64,000 bases of DNA from Actinomycetota bacterium. Lineage in GTDB: Bacteria; Actinomycetota; Actinomycetes; S36-B12; CAIYMF01. Position 1 is the first letter of the stretch. Every line of letters starts with the position of its first letter. Shown in pieces: positions 41,427 through 51,778 of the stretch. The stretch spans positions 1-64,000 of the forward strand of contig CANGPO010000001.1 of assembly GCA_947455705.1 (NCBI GenBank), given 5' to 3'. The notes under the pieces were generated by a model. The model did no database searches, had not been told where the DNA came from, and saw nothing but the letters and a program-made list of their open reading frames with translations. The translations under genes were made by a program, and so were the position numbers.

Positions 41427-42599
41427 CTAGTAGATCGGCTTCTCCGGCTCGATCTGGTTGACCCACGCGACAACTCCGCCGCCGACATGCACGGCATCGC
41501 CGAATCCGGCGCCCTTGACGACGGCCAGCACCTCAGCCGACCGCGCTCCACTCTTGCAGTAGATAACTACCGGCTTATCCTGCGGTAAACCACCGAGGGC
41601 CGATCCATTCATGAACTCGCCCTTGGGAATCAAAACCGAACCGGGTACAGAAACAATCTCGTACTCATTAGGCTCGCGAACATCAACGAGCAGGAAGTCG
41701 CGATCGCCGGCCTCGCGCTCGTCGAGCAGCTCTTTGAGTTGCTTGACCGAAATCGTCGACCCGACGGCCGCATCGGCCGCCTCAACAGAGATCGAACCGC
41801 AAAAGGCTTCGTAGTCGATGAGTTCAGTAACGGGCGCAGCATTCGGATCCTTGCGGATCTTCACTGTGCGGTAGGACATCTCGAGTGCGTCGTACACCAT
41901 CAGCCTGCCCAGCAGGGTGTCACCGATTCCGGTGATCAACTTGATTGCCTCAGTCACCATGATGGAGCCGATGGAGGCGCACAGAACGCCGAGAACGCCA
42001 CCTTCGGCGCACGACGGCACCATCCCGGGCGGCGGTGGCTCTGGGTAGAGATCTCGGTAGTTCGGACCATACTCATCCCAGAACACCGAGACCTGGCCTT
42101 CGAAGCGGTAAATAGAGCCCCACACGTAGGGCTTCTTCAACAGCACCGCGGCGTCATTGACCATGTAGCGGGTCGCGAAGTTATCTGTGCCGTCAACAAT
42201 GAGGTCGTACCCGCTAAAGATGTCGAGCACATTGTCGTTATCGAGTCGCACGTCGTGGACGATGACGTTGACGTAGGGATTCACTTCCTTGACCGAGTCG
42301 CGAGCAGACTCCGCCTTTGATCGGCCAATATCACTTTGCCCGTGAATGATCTGGCGCTGCAGATTCGATTCATCGACGGTGTCAAACTCCACGATGCCGA
42401 GCGTGCCTACCCCGGCGGCGGCCAAGTAGAGCAGGGCAGGACTACCCAGACCACCGGCGCCCACACAAAGGACCCTGGCATTCTTCAGGCGCTTCTGGCC
42501 GCTCATGCCGACATCGGGAATGATCAAGTGCCGGCTGTAACGCCGCACTTCATCCACGGTCAGCTCGGCTGCTGGCTCGACCAAAGGTGGCAACTGCAT
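41427..42599 (-). CDS. moeZ: Adenylyltransferase/sulfurtransferase MoeZ
   Basis: About 390 residues. The ThiF/MoeB domain starts RYSRHLIIPD, with nucleotide loop GAGGLGSP, QRQIIHG and DGTDNFATRY. The C-terminal rhodanese domain has the persulfide cysteine in IYCKSGARS. MoeZ adenylates and thiolates ThiS/MoaD/CysO-type carrier proteins, providing sulfur for molybdopterin, thiamine or cysteine synthesis. The zinc cysteines of classical MoeB (CxxC) are absent, as usual in actinobacterial MoeZ. ATG 42599 has AGGAG six bases upstream and fits the family start; 42617 is rejected. Confidence 0.93.
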   Translation of the reverse strand: MQLPPLVEPAAELTVDEVRRYSRHLIIPDVGMSGQKRLKNARVLCVGAGGLGSPALLYLAAAGVGTLGIVEFDTVDESNLQRQIIHGQSDIGRSKAESARDSVKEVNPYVNVIVHDVRLDNDNVLDIFSGYDLIVDGTDNFATRYMVNDAAVLLKKPYVWGSIYRFEGQVSVFWDEYGPNYRDLYPEPPPPGMVPSCAEGGVLGVLCASIGSIMVTEAIKLITGIGDTLLGRLMVYDALEMSYRTVKIRKDPNAAPVTELIDYEAFCGSISVEAADAAVGSTISVKQLKELLDEREAGDRDFLLVDVREPNEYEIVSVPGSVLIPKGEFMNGSALGGLPQDKPVVIYCKSGARSAEVLAVVKGAGFGDAVHVGGGVVAWVNQIEPEKPIY

Positions 42600-42720
42600 C
42601 GACTTCTCCTGGTTCATCGTTCGAGTGCGTCAGTGGTTACGAAAAACCCTCTGCGCATCACAACCGTGCCAGAGTCGATTGTGTTCCGTCCAACCGGGTC
42701 GGACCACGGGCCAGCTGCGG

Positions 42721-43221
42721 CTAGTTCCTCCACGGGTCCCGTGGTGGCGCTCCCAACACTGCCGCGGCGGTAAAGCCGTTGCCGTACGGGGTTACCCGCA
42801 GGAGCCATGTCGCATCCCCAGCCGCATCATCGGGCGCCCTGGCCGTGACCGAGAATCTCGCGTACAGCCCAAGCTCGGTTCGGCAATCCTGCGTAGCCGG
42901 CTGTTTTTCAACGGTGCCGACGATGGCGCGCGGAACCTCAAAGACTGCGTTGCTCTTTACCCACCCGACGAACTCCGCACAGGCTTGGTCGACGTTTGAC
43001 GCAGTGGTGAAAACTCGACGAGCGTTGGGATCCTGACAGTCGAGGTTCGGCTCCATGCACACGGTCTGTATCGGCGCGGGTTCGGTCCACCCTCGCGGTA
43101 CAGGTAGCGAACTGACGGTGCCCCTGATTTTCTCGGCTTGAACATTCGCAGGCGCAGTGCAGGCAACCATGCATACTGATGCGACGGCGGCAGCTGCCAG
43201 CCACGGGATCCTCGATGTCAT
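42721..43221 (-). CDS. Lipoprotein of unknown function
   Basis: A 166-residue secreted protein. The signal peptide is hydrophobic and ends in a lipobox-like VCMVAC, with Cys20 as the probable lipidation site. The mature part has five further cysteines (CMEPNLDC, ACAEF, DCRT), which may form disulfides outside the cell. ATG 43221 overlaps the stop of the metallohydrolase gene, so the two are coupled. I recognise no family. Confidence 0.72.
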   Translation of the reverse strand: MTSRIPWLAAAAVASVCMVACTAPANVQAEKIRGTVSSLPVPRGWTEPAPIQTVCMEPNLDCQDPNARRVFTTASNVDQACAEFVGWVKSNAVFEVPRAIVGTVEKQPATQDCRTELGLYARFSVTARAPDDAAGDATWLLRVTPYGNGFTAAAVLGAPPRDPWRN

Positions 43222-43997
43222 ACCCCCGCTCCACGAGCGCTCCGACGCACATTGAGCTCATGCAGCTCGGCATTGAGTTCAAGCTTCACCCGCGGATCAG
43301 TGCTCGCTCCGGTTCTGTCGACGTCATCGAGATACGCCAGATCCGCTTCAAAACGTTCACGCACATCGAACCCAACCGAACCGTGACCGGGAACAACTCG
43401 CTCGGCCCGACCGGCAACATCGGCCAACAGCAGCAAGCCAGCGCGATACGTCTCAAGATTTTCGTCGGTCCAGTCGGGCATAGGCAGTTCGAGATCACTG
43501 AGCATGTCCCCGGACACCAGCACACCAAGATCGGCGATCTCAACGGCGATGTGATGCTGCGCGTGGGCGTCGTGTTGGTGAATGACGGCGGTCGGGCCGC
43601 GCCAGTTCAACGTCGGTCCTTGGATAGGAACCAGATGCCCCGCAAGCTCAATGAGCTCTTCAGGGATGTCACCAATGAGCGGCGCGAGCAATTCGGCTCG
43701 ACGATTGACGATCGCATCAACTGTGCCCGCCGACGCCCAACGGGGTACCGCACCGAGGTCGGGATGCCACAAGACGTGGTCGTAGTGCATGTGCGTCGAC
43801 AACCCAGCCACACACGTGACACCGAGTTCGCGCAGGTCCTGCGGAATCGCAGCGAGTTCGTCGGCATCCCATGACGGATCTATGACTAACGCACCACCGT
43901 GCCCGTCCAGAATCACCGTCGAATTCGTCACGTAGCGCCGAGACGTAGCAACGTAGACGTGATCGGTAACGGGTGCGAGGCGAATCAGCGAAGACAT
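43218..43997 (-). CDS. Metallo-beta-lactamase-fold hydrolase
   Basis: A 259-residue binuclear metallohydrolase. The zinc motif HxHxDH is THMHYDHVLWH, a further His lies in HDAHAQHH, the bridging Asp in VSGDMLSD and the last His in VPGHGS. The beginning 'VTNSTVILDG...LVIDPSW' is typical of the fold. Substrate unknown; many such enzymes hydrolyse thioesters or lactones. I chose ATG 43997; the longer frame to 44351 runs into the divergent amidohydrolase gene. It overlaps the lipoprotein start. Confidence 0.83.
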   Translation of the reverse strand: MSSLIRLAPVTDHVYVATSRRYVTNSTVILDGHGGALVIDPSWDADELAAIPQDLRELGVTCVAGLSTHMHYDHVLWHPDLGAVPRWASAGTVDAIVNRRAELLAPLIGDIPEELIELAGHLVPIQGPTLNWRGPTAVIHQHDAHAQHHIAVEIADLGVLVSGDMLSDLELPMPDWTDENLETYRAGLLLLADVAGRAERVVPGHGSVGFDVRERFEADLAYLDDVDRTGASTDPRVKLELNAELHELNVRRSARGAGV

Positions 43998-44042
43998 GAC
44001 ACCAACTGTTTCACGGGCGGTTGCGTGCGCAATGATAGGGAT

Positions 44043-44765
44043 ATGACTCGACCGGTAATCGGCATATCTTGCTACAGCGAAATCGCGACGTGGGGTGCGT
44101 GGGCAAACACATTGGCCGCGGTGATTCCACGGCAGTACATCGACGCCGTCGAAGCACAAGGCGGAGCGGCCGTTCTCCTTCCTCCGGTAACCAACGCCCA
44201 AAGTGCCAGTGCCACCGTTGACCGACTTGATGGCCTCGTTCTCGTTGGGGGCGCCGACATCAATCCCGCCGATTACGGCCAGAAAGCACATGAGACCGTC
44301 GACGTACCTCGGCTGGACCGTGACGCGACCGAGCGCGCACTCTACCGACATGCCCGCGCAATCGGGATCCCCGTTCTCGGAGTATGCCGCGGCTTGCAGA
44401 TCATGGCTGTCGAATCAGGTGGCACACTGATCCAGGATCTTCCGTCAGCTGGCTACGGCGAACTTCACCGCATTCGACCTGCCCATTTCCTCGAGCATGG
44501 TGCTCGGTTTACGCCAGGCTCACTGGTCGCCAGACTCCTTGAGACAACCGAAACCGTGGTGAACTCAAGTCATCACCAAGCTGTCGATAATCCCGGCAGT
44601 CTGACCATCACCGGTTGGGCCGAGGACGGAACTGTTGAAGTATGCGAAGACACCGAGGCAGCATTCGTCATCGGGATCCAATGGCATCCCGAGATGAGTG
44701 ACGACCATCGACTCTTTGCCGGCTTGGTGGATGCAGCGCGACGTGCTTCCGGGGATCGTGAGTAA
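44043..44765 (+). CDS. Class-I glutamine-amidotransferase-like hydrolase (PuuD-like)
   Basis: A 240-residue peptidase C26 protein. The nucleophile elbow is GVCRGLQIM (Cys115) and the partner residues are in IQWHPEMS (His215, Glu217); SSHHQAV is a typical PuuD block. PuuD cleaves gamma-glutamyl-GABA to glutamate and GABA, and a GS-like ligase, aldehyde dehydrogenase and permease lie within 11 kb. It would release glutamate at the end of a gamma-glutamylated pathway. It is divergent from the metallohydrolase with 45 bases between starts. The true amide is not known. Confidence 0.82.
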   Translation: MTRPVIGISCYSEIATWGAWANTLAAVIPRQYIDAVEAQGGAAVLLPPVTNAQSASATVDRLDGLVLVGGADINPADYGQKAHETVDVPRLDRDATERALYRHARAIGIPVLGVCRGLQIMAVESGGTLIQDLPSAGYGELHRIRPAHFLEHGARFTPGSLVARLLETTETVVNSSHHQAVDNPGSLTITGWAEDGTVEVCEDTEAAFVIGIQWHPEMSDDHRLFAGLVDAARRASGDRE

Positions 44766-44783
44766 CGTCCGCGGCTTGCTGCT

Positions 44784-45545
44784 CTAACCCTCTCGAGGCG
44801 GAACGTAGATAGCCGTCTGACGCGAGGTGGCACATACTCGTCCAGATTCATCCCAGACAACGGCAGTTTCATCCATGATGCCGTCGCGCAAGTAGTGACC
44901 ACTCACGCGAGATGCCAAGCGGCCCACGATGTCACCGGGGTATAGCGCGATTTGAGCAGCCACCGTGGGCACATTGCCAGGGATGCCCATGCACCAAATG
45001 GTCGGCGGCAGAACATCCCATGACGCCATAACTAAGAACGGATCAACGGGCCGCTCATCGCGATACGACACCCATCCGTTCACGACTGGGTGAACACTCG
45101 CGTTCCCCCCGAGCATCGCAGCACCGTCACTGGGTTTGAGTCGGTTGTGCAGGGTGTCGAGTAGTTCCATCCCTGGCCCAGACCACGCCGGCCCCGGCTC
45201 AACACAATCTTCCCAACCGGGCCCATCGAATGGATCAATATCGTCGATTCGCACCTCGTTGGCTCGCGGCAGGCCAACGGTGACAATGAACTCCGCCAAT
45301 GCGATGTTGCCGCGAGAGAGGGTCAACCGTGCCGTCGACAAGCGGCCAGTGCGCAATGCAGTGATCTCGAGGTCCGCAGGACCACTACCCCGAGCAACCT
45401 CGAGGTAGTGCGCGCTGATCGTCAGAACGGGAGCACCATCAAAGAATTCACTCGCTGCCTGACCTGCCACGGCAGCCAAATACCCGCCATTGAGATGACC
45501 CTTAATCGACCAGGCTTCATCTAACTCAATGACGGGCATCGGCAT
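44784..45545 (-). CDS. Thioesterase-family (double hotdog) protein
   Basis: A 253-residue protein with two hotdog-like halves. LNGGYLAAVAGQAA near residue 19 and TISAHYLEVAR match the acyl-CoA thioesterase TesB/4HBT_3 pattern; the second half has FLVMASWDVLPP and DETAVVWDESGRVCATSRQ. It should hydrolyse an acyl-CoA. It stands last in a minus-strand run after an SDR and an aldehyde dehydrogenase, so a CoA ester may arise in the pathway. An ATG at 45539 is an alternative start. Confidence 0.75.
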   Translation of the reverse strand: MPMPVIELDEAWSIKGHLNGGYLAAVAGQAASEFFDGAPVLTISAHYLEVARGSGPADLEITALRTGRLSTARLTLSRGNIALAEFIVTVGLPRANEVRIDDIDPFDGPGWEDCVEPGPAWSGPGMELLDTLHNRLKPSDGAAMLGGNASVHPVVNGWVSYRDERPVDPFLVMASWDVLPPTIWCMGIPGNVPTVAAQIALYPGDIVGRLASRVSGHYLRDGIMDETAVVWDESGRVCATSRQTAIYVPPREG

Positions 45546-45566
45546 ACCTCACAGTGCAAACACGAA

Positions 45567-46337
45567 TTAAACGTCGAGCGGGGTGACGTACGCTCCGGAG
45601 ATTCCACCATCAACGAGGAAGTTGCTGGCCGTGATGAACGACGCGTCATCACTTGCAAGGAACGCGACAGCCGCGGCGATTTCACTGGCCTCGCCAAAAC
45701 GACCAAATGGAATGTGCACGAGACGACGTGCCGCACGCTCCGGATCCTTGGCGAAGAGCTCTACCAACAGCGGGGTGTTAACTGGTCCAGGTGAGAGGGC
45801 GTTGACGCGAATTCCCTCACGTGCGAACTGCACGCCGAGTTCGCGACTCATCGCCAAAACGCCACCCTTGGAAGCGGTGTACGAAATCTGCGAGGTGGCC
45901 GCACCCATCGTGGCTACGAACGATGCGGTGTTGACGATGGCACCCTTGCCCTGACGCTGCATGTAGGGGATGACCTCTTTGCAGCACAGGTACACCGACG
46001 TGAGGTTCACCTTCTGCACTCGATCCCAGGCTTCGATTCCGGTCGTCAGGATTGAGTCGTCGTCGGGCGGTGAGATACCAGCGTTATGGAATGACACATC
46101 GATCGAGCCGTAGTGATCGAATGCCGTCTTAAACATACGAGCAACATCGTCAGCATCGGTGACATCTGCCTGAACGGCAAGACCCTTCACCTCAGTGGCA
46201 ACCATTTCGGCGGCCTCAAGATTCATGTCAACGATGACAACATTCGCACCCTCGGATGCGAGGCGATTGGCCGTCGCACGTCCGATGCCACTTCCTCCAC
46301 CGGTGATGACGGCAGTGCGGTTGGTAAAGCGCTCCAC
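45567..46337 (-). CDS. Short-chain dehydrogenase/reductase
   Basis: A 256-residue classical SDR with TGGGSGIG at residues 12-19, VDMN after strand 2 (suggesting NAD), HNAGIS, NTASF and the active-site YTASK. The tail LVDGGISGAYV is typical. It lies six bases from the aldehyde dehydrogenase gene on the same strand and likely oxidises an alcohol to the aldehyde or handles the carbon skeleton released by the pathway. Confidence 0.88.
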   Translation of the reverse strand: MERFTNRTAVITGGGSGIGRATANRLASEGANVVIVDMNLEAAEMVATEVKGLAVQADVTDADDVARMFKTAFDHYGSIDVSFHNAGISPPDDDSILTTGIEAWDRVQKVNLTSVYLCCKEVIPYMQRQGKGAIVNTASFVATMGAATSQISYTASKGGVLAMSRELGVQFAREGIRVNALSPGPVNTPLLVELFAKDPERAARRLVHIPFGRFGEASEIAAAVAFLASDDASFITASNFLVDGGISGAYVTPLDV

Positions 46338-46343
46338 GATTGA

Positions 46344-47726
46344 TCAGCCTTCCGTAGAAATGAATACGTTCTTTACTTCCGTAAACGCCTCGAGAGCGTC
46401 CGGACCGAGCTCCCGGCCGAGGCCGGATTTCTTGAACCCACCAAAAGGTGTCCAGTAGCGAACCGATGAGTGCGAGTTCACAGATAGGTTGCCAGATTCG
46501 ATTCCGCGGGCCACGCGAAGGGCACGACCAACATCGCGAGTCCAGATAGAGCCAGACAAACCAAATTCACTGTCGTTAGCCAGCGCGATTGCATCAGCTT
46601 CGTCGTCGAACGGGACAACCGTGACGACTGGGCCGAAGATCTCTTCGCGCAGAAGACGATCGTCACGCGACTCGGCCAGAACCACAGTGGCTGGATACCA
46701 GTAACCCGGCCCCTGGGGAGCCGCTCCCCGGATCAGGACGTTCGTGTTCTCGTCAACGAAGGAGGCCACGCGATCACGATGTCCTGCACTGATCAGCGGA
46801 CCCATATCCGTTGTGGGCATACTCGGATCGTCAACGCGCAGAGCCAAGACCGCTGGCTCAAGCAGCGCGAGGAACTGGTCCATGACCTTACGTTCAATCA
46901 GGATGCGTGAGCGGGCGCAGCAATCTTGACCGCTGTTATCGAACACACCGCCCGGTGCCGAGGCAGCCGCCGTTTCTAAGTCCGAATCAGCGAAGATAAC
47001 GTTGGCGCTCTTGCCGCCGAGCTCGAGCGTGACCGGCTTGACCTGACGGGCACATCCTTCGGCCACGTGAATGCCAACCTCGGTGGATCCCGTGAAGACA
47101 ACCTTCGCAACGTCAGGATGCGTGACGAAACGCTCGCCAACAACTGAACCGCGGCCGGTGAGGATCTGCAGGACGTTTTCCGGGAACCCAGCCTCGAGTG
47201 CTAGTTCACCGATGCGCATGGCGGTAAGAGGGGTGAGCTCTGCGGGCTTAACCACGACGGTGTTACCCGCCGCAAGGGCAGGCGCGACGCCCCAGCCCAT
47301 GATCGGCATCGGGAAGTTCCACGGCACGATGACGCCCACCACGCCCAATGGCTCACGGAAGGTTACGTCGATACCCCCCGGCACGGGAATCTGATGGCCA
47401 AGTAGACGCTCAGGAGCCCCGGAGTAGTAGTTGAAAACATTGGCGATATTGCCCGCTTCCCAGCGCGCATTGCCGATCGTGTGGCCGGCATTGAGAACTT
47501 CGAGTTGAGCCAGTTCCTCATTATGTTCTTCGAGCAGCGCGGCGAGTCGGCGAAGTAGGCGCGCGCGATCACCGGGAGCGGTGTTTCGCCACGATGCGTA
47601 CGCCACCTTTGCCCGCGCGATCGCAGCGTCAGTTTCCTCAACCGAAATTGACGGAACACTGGCAACAACTAATTCGGTGGTCGGACTAATGACCTCGTGC
47701 ACGGCAGTCACAGATGCCTCTTTCAT
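46344..47726 (-). CDS. Aldehyde dehydrogenase
   Basis: A 460-residue NAD(P)-dependent aldehyde dehydrogenase. PWNFPM with the catalytic Asn, VFTGSTEVG, the general base Glu236 in LELGGKS and nucleophile Cys269 in GQDCCARS are intact; EEIFGPVV and [12 protein letters not shown] complete the fold. In Puu-type pathways the PuuC dehydrogenase oxidises the gamma-glutamyl-aminoaldehyde; this gene sits between the SDR and the GS-like ligase, consistent with that step. Confidence 0.92.
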   Translation of the reverse strand: MKEASVTAVHEVISPTTELVVASVPSISVEETDAAIARAKVAYASWRNTAPGDRARLLRRLAALLEEHNEELAQLEVLNAGHTIGNARWEAGNIANVFNYYSGAPERLLGHQIPVPGGIDVTFREPLGVVGVIVPWNFPMPIMGWGVAPALAAGNTVVVKPAELTPLTAMRIGELALEAGFPENVLQILTGRGSVVGERFVTHPDVAKVVFTGSTEVGIHVAEGCARQVKPVTLELGGKSANVIFADSDLETAAASAPGGVFDNSGQDCCARSRILIERKVMDQFLALLEPAVLALRVDDPSMPTTDMGPLISAGHRDRVASFVDENTNVLIRGAAPQGPGYWYPATVVLAESRDDRLLREEIFGPVVTVVPFDDEADAIALANDSEFGLSGSIWTRDVGRALRVARGIESGNLSVNSHSSVRYWTPFGGFKKSGLGRELGPDALEAFTEVKNVFISTEG

Positions 47727-47772
47727 TGGGAAGTTTCGGACAACATCACGGTTCGAACTTTGACCTTAGAGC

Positions 47773-49152
47773 CTAGAAACGCTCGAACGTTCGGTAGCGC
47801 TCCCAGTCGGTGACAGCGCGACCGAAGGCTTCAATTTCGATACGTCCCATATTGGCGTAGTGCGCTTGCACGTCTTCGCCGAACGTCTTGGCGACCCACT
47901 CCGAACCAGACCAAAGAGCAACCGCGTCATCGAGAGTGTGCGGAACACGCTCACCACCAGACTCATACGCGTTACCGGTGGTCTCCGGACCAAGTTCAAG
48001 CTTGCGCTCGATTCCGTCCAGACCCGCAGCAACCATCGCTGCGACTACGAGATACGGATTGACATCGCCACCGGGAACGCGGTTTTCCACGCGGAGGCTC
48101 GCACCACGACCCACCAACCGAAGCGAGCAGGTGCGGTTATCGCGACCCCACTCGATCGCCGTGGGTGCAAATGATCCTGGCGCGAATCGCTTGTAGGAGT
48201 TGATATTTGGAGCGAATAAGAGCGACAGTTCACGCATGTGAGCCATCTGTCCGGCGATGAACGAACGCCCCACGGCAGACAAGCCGTGTTCCTTATCTGA
48301 CTCGTCAGCGAACACCATTGAGCCGTCGAGGCCGCGGAAGGACAGGTGGGTGTGACACGAGTTGCCTTCACGCTCGTTCCACTTCGCCATGAACGTCAGC
48401 GCGTAGCCCTCTTGAGCAGCAATCTCCTTCGCACCGGTCTTGTAGACGACGTGGTTGTCGCAGGTGGTAAGCGCATCCGCGTAGAGGAACGCGATCTCAT
48501 GTTGACCGAAGTTGCACTCACCCTTGGCACTCTCGACGACCATCCCGGCACCAGCCATGTCGAGCCTGATCTTGCGCAGAAGGGGCTCAACACGAGATGT
48601 GCCAATGATCGAGTAGTCGACGTTGTACTGATTGGAAGGGGTGAGGTCGCGGTAACCACGTGACCATGCGTCTTCGTACGTGTTGTTGAAGAGAATGAAC
48701 TCAAGCTCGGTGCCAACGAAGGCACCCATACCCGCGTCGGCAAGCCGGACGATCTGCTTCTTAAGGATCTGACGCGGTGAAGCAACGACCTCGCGCCCAT
48801 CGAGCCAGTGCACGTCGGCCTGCACCATGACGGTTCCGGGGTGCCACGGCACTCGGCGCAATGTGGCAAGGTCGTGAGCCATCACCAAGTCGCCGTAACC
48901 GCTATCCCAACTCGACATCGCGTAGCCATCTACGGTGTTCATGTCGACGTCCACGGCAAGCAGGTAATTGCAGCCTTCCGTTCCATGCGGCAGCACGTAC
49001 TCTATGAAGTACGGAGCGTGAACGCGCTTGCCAACCAGGCGGCCCTGCATGTCGGTGATCGCGACGATGACCGTGTCGACAGATCCGTCGGCGACGGCAG
49101 TCTTCAACTGCTCCACCGTCATGAAGCCGCCGGCAGATGAGTGATCGCTCAT
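47773..49152 (-). CDS. Glutamine-synthetase-family gamma-glutamyl-amine ligase
   Basis: A 459-residue GS-fold ligase of the PuuA/GlnA4/GmaS type rather than true glutamine synthetase. Conserved parts are VGTELEFILF (metal Glu), GECNFGQHEI (metal site), NSCHTHLSF and a C-terminal active-site block EWGRDNRTCSLRL. The family couples glutamate to an amine (putrescine, ethanolamine or methylamine) with ATP. GAAGGA precedes ATG 49152; the longer frame to 49224 is rejected. It is divergent from the FAD-GcvT oxidase across 145 bases, so both directions probably share control. The amine is unknown. Confidence 0.85.
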   Translation of the reverse strand: MSDHSSAGGFMTVEQLKTAVADGSVDTVIVAITDMQGRLVGKRVHAPYFIEYVLPHGTEGCNYLLAVDVDMNTVDGYAMSSWDSGYGDLVMAHDLATLRRVPWHPGTVMVQADVHWLDGREVVASPRQILKKQIVRLADAGMGAFVGTELEFILFNNTYEDAWSRGYRDLTPSNQYNVDYSIIGTSRVEPLLRKIRLDMAGAGMVVESAKGECNFGQHEIAFLYADALTTCDNHVVYKTGAKEIAAQEGYALTFMAKWNEREGNSCHTHLSFRGLDGSMVFADESDKEHGLSAVGRSFIAGQMAHMRELSLLFAPNINSYKRFAPGSFAPTAIEWGRDNRTCSLRLVGRGASLRVENRVPGGDVNPYLVVAAMVAAGLDGIERKLELGPETTGNAYESGGERVPHTLDDAVALWSGSEWVAKTFGEDVQAHYANMGRIEIEAFGRAVTDWERYRTFERF

Positions 49153-49297
49153 GTCGAGTCCTTCGTTCGTGGTTACCGCGTCAGCGCGTGCAGCACAACC
49201 TACTCCCCCAGCGATCGGGTGCACCCGCCGGATCGCTCATGAGGCCTGCTAGCGTCCGATGAGTAGGAATGTGACGCACCAGTACCAGGAGTTCCCT

Positions 49298-51766
49298 ATG
49301 ACCGCCCAGGTCGCTACGAGTTCACTCCCCACTAGAGCGCGTGTCGTGATTATCGGCGGTGGCATCGTCGGTGCGAGTGTTGCGTACCACCTGACCAAGC
49401 TGGGCGTCACTGATCTTGTCCTTCTTGAACAGGGGCAATTGTCGTCTGGCACCACCTGGCATGCGGCGGGCCTTGTCGGCCAACTCCGCGCATCAGAGTC
49501 CGGAACCCGACTTGTTCAATACTCGGCCCAGCTGTACGCAGAACTCGAGGCAGAGACGGGCCTATCGACCGGGTACAAGCAATGTGGCGGGGTCACTGTG
49601 GCGCGTACCCCAGAGCGGATGACGCAGTTATTGCGCACAGCGGCCCAGGCCGAGGCCTTTAATCTTGAATGCGAGATCCTCACCCCGGCCCAAGCCTTGG
49701 AGCATTACCCCGTCCTCGAGATTTCCGACCTTCAGGGCGCGATCTGGCTACCCAAGGACGGCACCGCGAATCCGACTGACGTTACGCAGTCACTTGCGCG
49801 CGGTGCGCGGATGCGTGGTGCCCAGATCTTTGAGCGGGTCCGCGTCACGGGCGTGACCACCAAGGACGGAGCGGTCACCGGAGTCGAGACCGAGCAGGGT
49901 TCGATCGAGGCTGAGATCGTGGTCAACTGCGGCGGGCAATGGGCTAAGGCGATTGGCCTGATGGCTGGGGTGAACGTACCGCTGCACTCTGCCGAACATT
50001 TCTACGTTGTTACTGAGCAGATCGATGGCGTGCATCGCATGATGCCGATCCTTCGCGATCCCGACGGCTATACGTATATGAAGGAAGAGGTCGGCGGCCT
50101 AGTAGTTGGAGGGTTTGAACCAGTTGCCAAGCCTTGGGTTTCACCCGACCAGCTCCCCTACCCATTTGAATTCCAACTTTTGGAAGAGGATTGGGATCAC
50201 TTCGAGATTCTGATGGAGAGTGCCCTACACCGGGTTCCCGTGCTTAACCAAACGGGCATCAAGAAGTTCTATAACGGGCCAGAATCCTTCACCCCCGACA
50301 ACCAATTCATCCTTGGTGAAGCACCCGAACTTCATAACTTCTTCGTCGGCGCAGGCTTCAACTCCGTCGGTATCGCGTCTGCCGGTGGGGCCGGCCGCGC
50401 ACTTGCCGAGTGGATCGTGGCCGGCGAACCACAAACTGATCTCGTGGGCGTCGACATTCGTCGATTTGCACCGTTTAACGGCAACAACCAATGGCTGCGC
50501 GCCCGAGTCGGTGAAGTACTTGGCCTGCACTACTCCGTCCCGTGGCCAAACCGTGAGTTCGACACCGCGCGACCATTCCGACGCTCCCCAGTGCACGACC
50601 GAATGGTGAGCGCGAACGCCTGCTTCGGCTCACGGATGGGATGGGAGCGGCCGAACTTTTTCGCACCCGCTGGGACCGAAGCATCGATCGAGTACTCCTG
50701 GGGTAAGCAGAACTGGATCCCATGGGTTGATGACGAACAGCGTGCCGCTCGCGATGCTGTGGCGATCTTCGACGAAACCTCATTCGGCAAGCTGCTTGTT
50801 AAGGGCGCCGACGCGCAACGACTACTTCAATGGCTCTGCACCGCAAACGTTGACGTCCCTATTGGCACGGTGGTGTACACCGGTGCACTGAATGCACGAG
50901 GTACGTACGAGGCAGACGTCACGGTTACTCGCACCGCCCACGACGAATTCCTCTGGGTTACCGGATCGGCCTCGGTTGCTCGGGATGCATCGTGGATCAG
51001 TCGTCATCGTGAGCCAGGTATGCAGGTTGAAGTTGTGGACGTCTCGAGCGCATATGCCGTTCTGGGCCTGATGGGTCCGGCCTCCCGTGCATTATTGGAG
51101 TCGGTTTCGCACTCAGATCTCAGCGATGAGGGATTCCCCTTCTCAACCTCACAGTTGATCGACGTTGGGCCGTTCACGGTTCGCGCGACCCGCCTCACAT
51201 ACGTCGGCGAGCTTGGCTGGGAACTCTACGTGCCAGCAGATTTCGCCGTGGGCGTGTACGACCTGCTCAAGGAGCATGGTGCGGCCCATGGAATTCGTGA
51301 CGCCGGGTACTACGCGATCAATGCGCTCCGCTTAGAAAAGGGTTATCGCGCATTCAGCGCAGAATTGAACCCAACCTACAACCCAGTTGAAGCAGGGCTC
51401 ACGTTCACCTGCAAGCTCGCCACCGACATCGAATTCCTTGGCCGCGATCAGGTGATTGCCGCTAAGGCTGCTGGCCCCCAGCGACGTCTGGTCTCACTGG
51501 TACTCAACGATTCAGCACCGATGATGTGGGGCGGTGAACTTGTCTTGCGTGACGGTGTAGCCGTTGGCCAGGTAACGTCCGCAGCGTTCGGAACAACCCT
51601 CAACGCGTGCGTCGCATTGGCATATATCTGGAATCCGAGCGGTGAGGTGGTGAGTCGCGACTTCGTTGACACCGGAACCTACGAGATCAATATTGGGGGC
51701 GAGCGGAGCGCCGCTACAGTGCATCTTCGCGCTCCATACGATCCCGAAAACACCAAGGTCAAGTAG
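49298..51766 (+). CDS. FAD-dependent dimethylglycine/sarcosine dehydrogenase-like protein with GcvT domain
   Basis: An 822-residue two-part enzyme. The N-terminal DAO-type FAD domain has GGGIVG at 20-25 and SGTTWHAAG with His55, the residue that carries covalent FAD in dimethylglycine dehydrogenase. The C-terminal half (from about 430) has a GcvT-like folate-binding fold with FDETSFGKL, LTYVGELGWELY and NALRLEKGYRAF. Such enzymes oxidise N-methyl amines and pass the one-carbon unit to tetrahydrofolate. ATG 49298 has AGGAG seven bases upstream. Followed by a choline-kinase-like gene and a permease. Confidence 0.9.
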   Translation: MTAQVATSSLPTRARVVIIGGGIVGASVAYHLTKLGVTDLVLLEQGQLSSGTTWHAAGLVGQLRASESGTRLVQYSAQLYAELEAETGLSTGYKQCGGVTVARTPERMTQLLRTAAQAEAFNLECEILTPAQALEHYPVLEISDLQGAIWLPKDGTANPTDVTQSLARGARMRGAQIFERVRVTGVTTKDGAVTGVETEQGSIEAEIVVNCGGQWAKAIGLMAGVNVPLHSAEHFYVVTEQIDGVHRMMPILRDPDGYTYMKEEVGGLVVGGFEPVAKPWVSPDQLPYPFEFQLLEEDWDHFEILMESALHRVPVLNQTGIKKFYNGPESFTPDNQFILGEAPELHNFFVGAGFNSVGIASAGGAGRALAEWIVAGEPQTDLVGVDIRRFAPFNGNNQWLRARVGEVLGLHYSVPWPNREFDTARPFRRSPVHDRMVSANACFGSRMGWERPNFFAPAGTEASIEYSWGKQNWIPWVDDEQRAARDAVAIFDETSFGKLLVKGADAQRLLQWLCTANVDVPIGTVVYTGALNARGTYEADVTVTRTAHDEFLWVTGSASVARDASWISRHREPGMQVEVVDVSSAYAVLGLMGPASRALLESVSHSDLSDEGFPFSTSQLIDVGPFTVRATRLTYVGELGWELYVPADFAVGVYDLLKEHGAAHGIRDAGYYAINALRLEKGYRAFSAELNPTYNPVEAGLTFTCKLATDIEFLGRDQVIAAKAAGPQRRLVSLVLNDSAPMMWGGELVLRDGVAVGQVTSAAFGTTLNACVALAYIWNPSGEVVSRDFVDTGTYEINIGGERSAATVHLRAPYDPENTKVK

Positions 51767-51778
51767 TGGGGAGACAGC

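Noticed and set aside
43998-44351. N-terminal extension of the metallohydrolase
   Set aside because: It runs antisense into the PuuD-like gene, lacks homology, and ATG 43997 fits the fold.
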